From the NCBI GenBank assembly GCA_003342895.1, contig PTFA01000081.1, positions 2,928,181-2,992,180 on the forward strand: DNA of 64,000 bases, read 5' to 3'. Position 1 is the stretch's first letter; the number at the start of each line of letters is the position of its first letter. Below are positions 13,101 through 25,100 of this stretch, piece by piece. A model generated the notes under the pieces. That model saw nothing but the letters and a program-made list of their open reading frames with translations. It had not been told where the DNA came from and ran no database searches. The position numbers and the translations under genes were made by a program. Source of the DNA: Casuarius casuarius. Lineage: Eukaryota; Chordata; Aves; Casuariiformes; Casuariidae.

Positions 13101-16100
13101 TTGCCCTGTTTTTTTAAAATCCCATTTATGTGAACATACGCTTCTCCAAGGCACTCAGCTAAGTGAGGCTGAATGAACGATGGACACAGTACCTTCAGCT
13201 TTATGATTTCAGGGTTGTATTGTACAGCATCTCCCCATTCCTGCATCAGCGCAGCAGTCGGCAGGTCTTTGAAAGCCAATGTGGTAATGTGTTCGCTTGC
13301 TCCTCCACGAACAAGGGCGATGAAGTCTTCCACATACTGTTTTTTGGAGGTGCTGTCTGCAAACACGCATTCAGAAAATTGGCCAGTTCTGCTCGGATGT
13401 TTCTTTGTGGATTGCAAATAAGATATAAACTAACAGCATAACACCCCTGTAAACGACCCATCCCATTTAGAGGAAAAAAGAGAAAGGCCGAAAGTNTGTC
13501 ACATACTTGTGGCCAAATGAACAGCCAGGTCCAGTTCAGGGAAAATTTTCCCTGCCTTCCCATAGGGTTCACTCCTATGGGAGTCTGGCTGGCAGAAGGG
13601 CTGCGGTATTCAGACTGTAGTTTTTCTGTCTTTCATTTATAATAATGTCAAAAGAAACATTAAGCAGATTAACTCAAAGCCTATAAGACCATTAGATCAC
13701 CATAAGGTAATTAGATCACGAGCTAATGGATCAGGATCTTTCTGTGAGGTTACACTCAAAAAGCACTTAGAAACTCCAGCCAGCACAGGTTGCGACACCT
13801 GGAGCGATGGACCTGCGCCTGCTCCCGCTGCAGGCAGGAGTCAAAGTCCTGCTTACTTTAGTGGGGTGAGATCAAATTCCATTAACACATGAAGCTCGTT
13901 TTATGAGGACAGACTTATTTCATCTGAGAAATGGAAGATAAAATGTCATAACATAAAGAACAAATTGCTCTTACAAGCTGCAGAACCACTGACGCCTGGT
14001 TTTCATGCTCCCTTGCAGCAATAACCCCATCCTCCTCTCACGTATCCTGTCTCTGCCCACTGATTTCTTGCCTATGGCAGCCACTTACAATGTCAAAGGT
14101 CCTTCCACAGCGCAAAGTTCCTCACCACCATTAATACTGCCAGTTCTCCTCCACATATCTTCAGCTGCACCCTCCCGCTGCTGCAATGCTCCCAGCTTCC
14201 CGTCATGGCTCTAGAGGGCTTCCCACGACGCCAGCACCTCCCTGCATGCTGCCTGCTTTCCCTCATTTGAGCTGGTGCAGTGCAGAAAGCAGCACGCTGG
14301 TGCTGGTCATTGGTCACTCAGCCCAAACCAGACAGGTAGCAGTTAATCTGCCCCTGTTTTTCCCTAGGAAGAAGGAGGCGACACTGAGAAGATCTTTCTT
14401 CTCCGCCCAACAAAGAAAATTTTGCAGGAAAACAAGAGCTTTGAGACATCTACCTCTCTGTTAAACTTGGCGGAGGCTGGCCAACAAATTCAAAAGACCC
14501 TGTGAGGGCGTGGGGAGGTCCCTCAGGCAGGCAAGATCACAAAACCCTCTTTTCATCATGACAAAGGCTAGAAATGAAGCCACAGAAGCGTTTCATGCTT
14601 ACCTCCAATTTCTTTTAAAAGGGATTTACAGGTGCCATCAGTAACTCCCAAACTCACAGAGATGCTTTTGATAGTTGCACCAATGTTAAAGCCATGCTGT
14701 GCGCATTTCTGGACATCACTCAGAGAATAACCTTAAATGCACACCAAAACATTGCAGTATTATAAGTAAAACCATTCTATTTTCAGGATTTCTTTTTTTT
14801 TTTAAACTCAATATACCCAGAAAATATAAGTTGCTAAATATTTTTCCTTAAGGAAAAAGGAGATGAGATGAAGAAACCTTCACTGGGATGCTTACCACAT
14901 CTATGTGAAAGGAAATGAAATCTCTGTTTCACGGAACTCCAAAATAAAGTGCAAACACAAGGCAAATGCTGAAAGAGGAGGCCTTCCATGACCAACACAG
15001 CTCCACTGGGTTATGTGAAATTACAATAGCTAGGAACCTGTTCTTTGACTTAGATGCCAAACATCTTCAGCAAAGGGTTACATATTACCCATCTCCACAG
15101 TCAAGACCCTGGCTTTTAAAGGGTAATAGGTGAAGTAACTTGTCTTCCCTTTGCAAGCCCAGATCTCCAGTCCTTTGCTAACAGAAGAATGTTAATTGTT
15201 TCATGGAAGCTTTTCCATGCAGCTCTACTATAATTTTTTTCCTTACATACTAGCATTACCCCTAAAAATCTGCAAATCCACCACGTGTTGTCCTCCAAAG
15301 TCCTTCTTCAAACTCCTTACTATTCTGACATTCAAGAATATTTAGACAGATATCATGGTAAATACCAGATAGTACACTCAAGTATCTCTTCTCCTTTCCT
15401 GCTGCTTTTGTTGTAATCCCCTGGGTTTTACTCGATTCTTTGCATTTTAACACAATGGAGTTAAACCCATTTCTAGATCACATCAATTCACAATGCAAGC
15501 ATCACTATACGGTTATCCTGCTCTTACGCTGTTCCCTCGCATCTGATATTGGCCAGTTTCCGAAACAGAAAAGAGGGCTGCACTGAGTTTTGGATTGAGC
15601 CACTATAGCCCTTCTTGATATTCTTAGTCCACATGCACTTGAAGGCAGGAACCGCTATTTGATGACATCCTCGTACAGCACCTAGCACAACCCACACCTC
15701 TCTACTGCCTACTGTCCCACGAACTACCAAATCAGGCAACACAGACACATCTGGCATATTNGATTATATGACAGAGCAGTGCAAGNAACAGCCATGCGAC
15801 ACAGCTTGTGATGTTAGACCTGTAAAAGAAGACTTGATCTCCAGTGGTGCTGGAGCACAGACAGCACAGTCCTAATGAGGGCTTCAGAGGGAGAAGCCTG
15901 AATTCTGTCTCCAGCTATCAAATGGCTCTGAGAACTTATAGCCCAGCTCAAAAGTGAGGATAGTTGAAAATGTTGGTAATACTGAAGGATCCTGATGTAG
16001 GTCAGCATATACTTTTAGGCAGCNTTTTGATACAACCAAAAAAAGTACATTATTTCACATGTGCAACTGAAATTGCTTGTGATGGGTCCCAGTAACACCT

Positions 16101-19100
16101 GAGAAATTGGACAGTGGCAATGTTTTGAATATCTGAAATACAAATTTAAATTCTGTCCCTCTGGGTTGTATCTGACTATAGCATAACCTAGCAACTTGTT
16201 AGACAGCGGAAGAGTAAACAGACTGAGTGCAACACAGCAGAGTCCACTAAATGCTTTTGCAAATAGACAGTGAAGGCAGTTACTCAGTCTCCCATGCCAA
16301 TGAATAAATAAGAGAGTGCAGCTATTGATTAATGTCACACAGCTCTCTCTATCCTACACAACAATCATCATTTCTTGAGAAAAGGAAGCCAGAGTCAAAG
16401 AGCAAGAGCAATGTCAGACAAAAGAGTCACCCAGCAAATTATTTACTGTTTCCTACACTCTGGAAAAGCTCTGGAGGCTAAAGGTGTTTCAAAACTGTCA
16501 CTTGAAAGGCACTGGAAAAAGAACTTGGATGAAGATTTTCAAAGCTAACAAAAGAGTTAAGCTATGTGACTCTCATTCATCTACACATCTTGTCAGCTTC
16601 CAAGAAGCGTAACAGAAAATACTTGCTACTGGGCCCTTTTTCTAACTGACAGCACCCACAGCTTGAGAGCTAGATGAAGCCCATGATGCTGAGCATGCTT
16701 GAAAACCAGGCTCTTTATTTGCAGCCATAAAACACTCTTCCTCCAGTATTTCCCGCAGGCTTTCTTTGAAACATTGTTGACTTCTTCCACCTTCTCTTTT
16801 CTGTCCTCAAAGTCAAATCATCATTGGGTGCCTGCAGACGGGTATTCACACAGAAAGGNTGGATCTGGCCCCAAAGCTTGTTCACAAGTATCAGATGCAC
16901 ATACCTGCCTTTTGGAGCTCGTTACTGTTCAGAACTAAGGTATATTCGTAGATGCCACCGACAGTAGCCTCGGTGATGTAATGGGTCCCGTAGTCCCGGT
17001 AGAGCTCCCTGTACTCGCCGTAGCTGTACTCTGAGGGCAGCTGATGGAGCCGTTGCATGAATTCGTAATGCAGCATCAGGGCCCGGGGCTTCAGCTTATA
17101 AATGGCAACATCCAGCTCAGAACGGGCATGAATAAATTTACTGGACTACATGAAATGCAGACACAAAAGAGAATCCAAAGGAAATGAGGGATGTAATTCT
17201 CTTGACAAAGTGTAATTCTTTGCCATTAAACACTTACGCTGGTCAGGATTTATCAGTTTAACAATTTACAACCGGAATTTTTTTAATCTAGCAAAAAAAN
17301 CCAAANCAAAACAAAACAACCTTAAAAAACTTTTAGTAGTCAAACTTCTGAGGACCAGGATAGATATGCAGGCTATTAGAGAGAGAAGAAGGAAGAGGGA
17401 GAGACGCCCATTACAGGTTAGGTGATAGCTCAGGCATTCAACTGGGACTTGGGGAAACCCAGTTTCAAGACTCTGCTCTGACAGACTGAAGATGCAAGGA
17501 CAAAAAGCTGCATCCCAGGAGAGCGCTCTATCTGTAACACTGTTGACCAGCCCTTTTCTTCCAAAACCTCTTCCCTGAAAAATTTNGAAGCCTGAAATCC
17601 TGTTGATTTATCTGTGAAATGGTCATTCTCTGGCTGACCCAGATTAATACCTATACTCCTCAGAACCTGCCATTACCAAAACTCAAAGGAAAGAGGAAAA
17701 TTCACTTCTGTGTGCNTGCACACACACACTTTTATGCATCTGTATAGACATGTGTGTGTACACATCTATATATATCTTCGTATCTCCTCTTTCTGGCATA
17801 AAAGTCAGGAACGGAACAGGTCTTCTGCCATGTCCAAAGGAATTTAGTGTCCAGTTGTTTGGGTCAGCAGGAGAAGCACATTAATGGGGTTTTAACATAG
17901 AACTCTGCAGCTTAAATAATAAAATCAAGTTTTAGCATTGGGTTTCTTCACAGATATGAGAAGCATTTGCAATAGATATACCTCAGATGGTATCACGGGA
18001 AGTGTCTCTAGTAGACTCCCTGGAATAGTTCCCAAATGCTGGAAGCAAATGCAAATTTACTAGCAACAAGGAACAGTCCCATTCCTGAANGCACTGTATA
18101 CTGAGAGGAGAGACATAGATCAGTGCTACTATTAAGCCATTGACAAGAGCTTGGTTTGCTTACAGCAGTAACAGATGGAAAGGAGAAATCAAATGATGTT
18201 GCCCATAACCCCAAAACTAATCTCATAAAACAGCCCTAGGAGTTATAGATTAAAGCATCTCTAGCCAGTTTAAAGCATGCATCAGATCACAGCTATGACC
18301 AAATCTTTGTGCCATCCGTATTTCGTGTTGTGCCTGTCCCAATCTGATGAATGATGTATTCAGCAGATATATCACATCAACCGAAGTAAAATGGCATGTG
18401 TTAGTCTATAATTAAACCCATGGAAGGCCTGCTAGCAGTTTTCATTCTACATTTTTGTCAAGGCTGCCCTACAGTTGAATAGTTTAGCCTCTTTGCTTGC
18501 ATTATCATTTACTAAAGTGACAGCTCCTGCCTTGCTGAACCCACCTAAAAGAGGAATGGCTCTTCATATGTGAGATGATACTCCGCAGTGATCACAAAGA
18601 CAACAGCCATTCATGCCACAGACTGCTTTCTGNACTGTGTTTACAGGCACAGAAATCCTAGAACCTCAAAAAATTCCATTTGCCCTTCTTTCACCCACAA
18701 CTCCAAATTACTCAGTGTAGCTCACCCCACAGAGCAGAGGGAATGCTGGACTCCAGGGTTCATTAGCTAAAAGCAATTTACCATTGTGGCTTCCCTTTGA
18801 GTAGTATTTGCCTGGTGCAATGAATGTCCTGTTTTACATTCTTTTGCTGAAAGAACAGTATCCAATTGGGTAAACCTCTAATTTTCACTTCTGAAGCCCA
18901 GAGGCTGGTATGACAGGTATGAACCGTTTAATGGCTGGCATGTCAATGGGCACAACACCGTACTGCTGGTGTGCAGCACACAGACCTGGTTAGAAGTGCA
19001 ATTTGTACATCTCCTACTAGCATTTTTACCGTATGGAGGGGAGGCCATTTGAACATGTTTCGTAGTTTCATTTTCTTAAATGACTGTACCGGCCAGGCTC

Positions 19101-22100
19101 CTAGCTAGTATGAACAGATGTAATTCCAAACATTTCCGTGGGGCAAANCAACTAAATACAAAGAGAGGACTTCTGGGTCAGTCTGAGCACCACCCCAGCA
19201 CTGATGACCGAAAGCTAGGAGGGCATTCAGAAGAAGGATCAGCATGCTTTTGTTCACACGTTCCTTTACTCTTCCCAGACATCTGNTACTCATCGCTGAG
19301 GGAGATATAATTGTTCTGATCTGGTACATTCTCATATCCCAACCATGGATGCCCAAGAGTACGCTGGACAGACTGCATTCAATCTCATCTGATTTTAGAG
19401 GCGAGGCAGCCTGGTTCCTGGCTGATCTGTCAATGGAAAAGCTCCCGGGTGCTGTAAACACAAGCTAAGGAGCTGTGGCCAAGCACTTCACCAATAGACT
19501 GCAAAACCCAATCAGGAGGAAAGATTTCATTTATCCTAGTCACGGCTGCTGACCTGATGATGGGGATCAAATCGATACATACACAAATAACAGAGAATGT
19601 GGTAGCAGAGAATTAAGTGGAACAGTGCTTACAGTTGAAGAAAATCTTTTCATCCTTTGAAAGAACTTCTTGAACCTCCTGTCGTTAGAACTGTAACCAA
19701 GTTCAAAAAAAAGTAGATTTATACCAAAGCTGAAGCTAGACTGTGAAGCTTTTGCCTTCAGGACGTTACTTTCATAACTTGAGTAGGAGTCATATTCAGT
19801 CAGTGTAAATTCATATTTGCCTTTGGTCTAAACAGAAAGCAAAAACAACACATTTTGTTTCCTGCATAGTGATTGTATACCTGAAGCATGGGGAGGGAGT
19901 ACAGACACAAATATACTTGTGAATTAAAGCTTGCACTTTGAAGATGAGAAGCCTTTTATAATTGCAAAGCATTATTATTGTTAACACTATGACTTCAAGA
20001 ACACTTCATTTAAAGCAGCAGGGAAGCTACTGTCTCCTCCATACTGCAGGGACCCGAGGCTTAGTCANTAAGTCAATCTTATGCAAAGAAACTGAAATCT
20101 TAAACATAGGCATCAGTGAAAGTCTAAACAAGTTTAAAATTCNAAGAGGAAAAGGTTTCATGATGGGCCACACTCAGAAATATCATGCTAAGTCATCAAG
20201 AGCATTGAGGTCAAATACATGATGTGTTTGAAGTACATCTTTGATGCCCATTGCAGGTGATCAAGCTCTACGGAAATTATTGAGGTGCCTAGGCTTTCAC
20301 ACATACGGTGTGCAGTTAAATACTNAGCTGTTGCATGTTGATAGCTTTCTCATAGTGGGTCTCTCCAGGCACTTTGCAATTGCACTGAAAATTAACGTCA
20401 CAATTCCCACTGGATTATTTCATCTTGTATAGATGGAACAGGGAAGATTATGCTCAGCTTTTGCTATCAGAAGGACCAAGGAAACTTGGCCATCTATTTC
20501 AGTTCACACAGATCTTCATTTAAGGGAACTTGTCCCAGTTCATATAGTGCATGTGGTACAATGACATTCTAGAAGTAGGACTAAAATCAGTCATATTCCA
20601 TTTGATTTCACCAGTTTTGCAATTGTTCATAAAATGATTTAGTAATGAAGCTTTATCGGTAGTATGCACTAAAATTATTGGAATATATGTATGTATATTT
20701 ACAGAAGAAGAATCTGACACTTACCTCTGGGGTATATCTTTCTACATTATATGGCTTTCTAAATCTTGTGTTCTCAATATAATGGGGAGAACATCCCCCA
20801 GCGTAGTACCTGTGATCAAGAACTGATCCTTCCAGGTCGTTTGTGAAAATATTTAACCTGTATAGGAGTCACAGTAGCAAAATATTAAGCTTAGCATTGA
20901 TTTAGGGGTGCAGAGCAAATAGCATGGCTGAGAAAGCCAAAAGGATGTTTTGCTTGGCTGAGGTTTCTTTCTCTTGTCCTTCTTTATTTTGGAACTCTGA
21001 CATAAAGCTTTGCCTCTTCCACTATCTGCACAGTTCAACTGCCCAGCAAAACCTAACTGCCTAACAGCTAAACAAAACACAGAGTTGAATTTTGACACTT
21101 TCCTGAATATAGTATTCCCCACAGAAGGACAATTTCACCTACCCAACTAGGAGTGACACCAGAGCATTACTGCCACCAGCACTGGCAACACTTGCACCCT
21201 TTACTGTGCTAAAATCATGGAAACTGTAGAGAGCAGTACAACACAGNAGCATCCAGCAGGGTCTTCAAAGGACAGTTTGCCACCTATTTCATCAATCTAG
21301 ACACATCTTTGATTCACATTTCTTTGTTCTGATTTATCAGTCATATTTGCCTCGTTGGTCAAGGATCAACCACAGGTCACTGGACAAGAGCAAAATTTGT
21401 CCTGGAAGAAGGTCTAGTTGCTGATGCAATCTTTTAATAAAAGTGGCTTGAGAGTCATTGGGAAGTTTTCCTTTGACTTCAATGTATGATGGATAGTAAC
21501 CGTAACCTGTCTGCATCCAGAAAGGATACAGCATTACAACCTATTCAGATGGGGGAATTAAACNAGNCTCATTTGNTTTCCAGTCACTGATGGTGGGTTC
21601 TGTCCCACCTCTCTGTTGGTCACTGTCAGGACAACCTAACATCACCCCAGTGGCACCCAGCTGAGGACACGGTGCTAATCTCTACAAACTTGCACTCAAA
21701 TAGTAACAAGAATCATTAGCAGAAACTTCACAAAAAGAAAAATATTGCTAACAGTTAATTTCTTGCCCTGTTAGTGTTCCAAGCCTCTGCTAGATCTGCC
21801 CCTCCTCATTCTGGAGAGAAAGACTTGCATGATAATGTCTCTGAAGCTGTAAAATATTAATTCTAATTTTAGAACAAACTGAAAAGCAGGGGAGTCCACT
21901 AAAAGCATATTACTGAGCAACTGGAGCTTCAAAGAGATGAGAAGCATGTTTCTATAATTGTCTGACATTATTTTTAATTTTGATTAAGCTCAGAAGTACA
22001 AAGCTTTAGCAATGACAAGCACAGCAGCCATGTCTCCCAAGAGTNAGAAAGAAATTATCATTCTTTCCTTGCAATGTGATTTTTTCTCCTTTTTTTGAAG

Positions 22101-25100
22101 CAAAAAGCAGTGTTTCCCACCGAAGGAGAGATGATGACTCTTCACCCAGTAGAATCTTACAGAAAGCTGCCATAATCTGAACCAGTGAAAGCTGGATCAT
22201 CAGATCAGATGTGGATTTGAAGCCCCACAGAGCTGACACTTGTGAACATGTGGGTTAAATCCTGCCCCACTCAAGCAAAGGACAAAAATTCCAGCATCTT
22301 CCACTATTGTTAGAAGCTTATCCAAGAAATTTTGGCCCTGCCAAAACCAATACAGTGCAAAATACAAACCCATAGCTAGGTTCAGAGTTTAGGCAATCCA
22401 AGATGCTGATTTAAGTCACCCTATGAAGGTGACTTCATAGGCACCACCCAAATTTTTAAGTGGTCTCTTGTTTCCTAAAGGACATGACATTCCTGNTCCC
22501 CACACACTGAATTAGGCCAGAGGCTAATTATACTTACATCTGTGCCAAGTAATTGGAATACAGAATCCATCTCACTGATTAATTTCTAAAGTGTAGGACA
22601 AAGCACATACCTGTAGATATTTTAGAAGTGTTTGTAGTTTACACTTCTGTATTCTCTCACTTTACAAGTTTTGGCAATATAAAGCACACNCACAGGCTCC
22701 TGCAGGACGTATTTGCAGACTGAGCTGATTAATGCTCTCTCTGTAGGATTCACTGCGTACCACGTACACTTGGGTGCTTCTGTGATTTTTACTCACCATG
22801 TCTCCTTCTGAAATACTGATGGAATCGATAAGAATTTTCCTACTGGGCTTTGGATGAGGACCCAAGGACTACTGGATCACAACCCCTGGATACAGCAGTT
22901 GGGACAGCTTTTCTCAGTTCAATATTTATGTTTGAGGCCTCATAAAATCTGTTGTACCCTTAAATAAGAAAATGGTTCCCGCTAAGGAAGTCATTGACTT
23001 ACCCTTTTGCCAGATTCTCTATTCCCCAGTATTGCTCCATCTTCTGGTCACATTTTCTAAATACTTTTTTGCAGTTTTTTTCGTCTGACTGGTCCCCACA
23101 GTCATCATCCCCATTGCAAAGCAGCCTCCGTGTAATGCATCTTCCTAGGATGCAATGTGTAAATTACTTACAAAATAATCTATTATTATTCTGAGTGGTA
23201 ACACTNCAAAATCACAATCCCTCGCTCAGGGTTTAGAATTACAATAAGAGACTGCTGCAATGCATTGCTCNAAACTACCTGGAAGATATTTCCTTTCTAT
23301 TAGAGGTTTTCCATGACGATATTTAATCCTCAAACTCCATCTGCTCAGTTTTGCTCAAAACTTTAAAATTCTTTGTTCAACTTAGGGGAAAATAAACCCT
23401 AACTAAAAAAGGATAGAAATTCTTTTTTGCAAAAAAAATTTTTTTTTTTTGATATAAGAGAAACTTTTCAGCAGACCTGGTATAAATTTTCCCCTCTTTT
23501 ATGTCCAGAATTATAGAATCCCTCTTCTACAGTGCCACCAAAAAACTAGNATAGACAAAGTGACATTTGCCTTGGGGACACAGCTCAAAGGTGGCTTTCC
23601 CACATCCTCCCTCAGCAGCTAAGTGGAGTGCACCAGCACCAGCTTCGCCCCATCTCCAGGCACCGGTGCTGACCTCTGCCTGCCATCTGCCTCCCCTTCG
23701 CTTCAGTGCCCTGCTCCCTGCATGCACTTCCCTCGCTGCTGCAGCTGCAACAGCAGAGCAGAGGTGGGAAGACAAGCAGGGACTAGGGCTGCCCATCACC
23801 GGGAGGAGGCCAGCATTCATGCTCAGTAGCCCAAGCATTTCAGCACCCAAGGGTGCTTGCTGGGGACCCACCGTCACCAAGCGAGGGACCAAGCGTCACC
23901 AACAGGGCAGCAGGAAGTGCTCCATGAGCGTGGGTGTTAGTCCTTCTCACCATAGCACATGATTTTCCAGCTGCATCCTACCAATCTGCTGCTCTAGGTG
24001 CTTCCCTACTTTGTGGGTCCATGGACCACTTGTCTTGGGCTCTTCTACTCCCAGGGATCAGCAGAGCAAGCTTTGGACGTGGCTAACTCCTGCCTTGCCT
24101 CCCCACATTGTTTAGAGAGTCCTCTACTTATCAGTCATTCATATGGATGGAGGGAAACGCTACTAGTGCCACCACAATAAGCTGTTGTGCTCTTGGGCAT
24201 GGGTCAAGGATGCCTGGCACATGTTGTGCTGTTGCTGTCAGATCATTTGATCCGTTTGCGTTACAGATCTTACCAATATGACCATTTTTTAATTTCCTAT
24301 TTGGAGATTTTAAAGACATGCTTCAGACTGACAGACACCGGCTAACAGAGTCACTCCAAAGCACTGATGTGAACACAACACAAGCATGGATGGACTTGGG
24401 TCAACTTCTGACATCTCTTTAGGCAGGCAAACTCTTGTGGAAGCAGGAAGTTCAGGGTGGTGTTATCACACAAGTCAACTGAGCACCATCATTTCTCACT
24501 CTGTAAGCACTTACCTGTAATTGCACACACAAAACCTTCACATCTAACNTTATTTCTGCAAGGACTATTTGTAACACAGTCTTCAGTTTCTTTATCAGAA
24601 TGATCACATGGATCTCCATTGAACTGAGAAGGTTGTTCCAAGCGGGCAAACCTGTACTGTGATGAAATAAAAGATATTGACTCGTGTATAGAAATCATGG
24701 ATTTTATGGNTCCCCAGTTAATAAAAGAAAGTTTGTGTTGGGGAAATCTGACCTAAGAGTAGTGCCTTACGAAAAAATAATGGGCAGGGTAGAGAAATGA
24801 GATGCTAGTGATGTACCTCATTGGAAAGGTTTCTAATCTGGGAGAGTTTTAATTTTACTANGCAAGGATGCTTAGTAAAAAAGTAAAGTAAAAACTTCCT
24901 TTCATCCTTAGCAAAAAGGATGAAGGGAAGTTTGCTTTTATTTGACAGCTTGTTTAAATGAGCCTGACAGGGTAGTGTGGGTATTTGAAAGAATAAGGAA
25001 GGATTCAGGTTTATTTCCTCCCTTTAAATTAACGCTGGTAACGACGTACCTTGTTATTTTCTGTCTGCGTATCACTTGCTCCTCTGTATCATTAGGGATT

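Noticed and set aside
17141..17142. Alternative acceptor AG for C8B exon 7
   Set aside because: Given the phase of exon 6, using it would place an in-frame TAA as the first codon. The AG at 17146-17147 gives the expected SSKFIHA.
23567..23962. 131-codon plus-strand frame and its 121-codon minus-strand counterpart
   Set aside because: Both lie in a C8B intron, in a locally GC-richer stretch, with Ala/Ser/Pro-biased composition and no recognisable domain.
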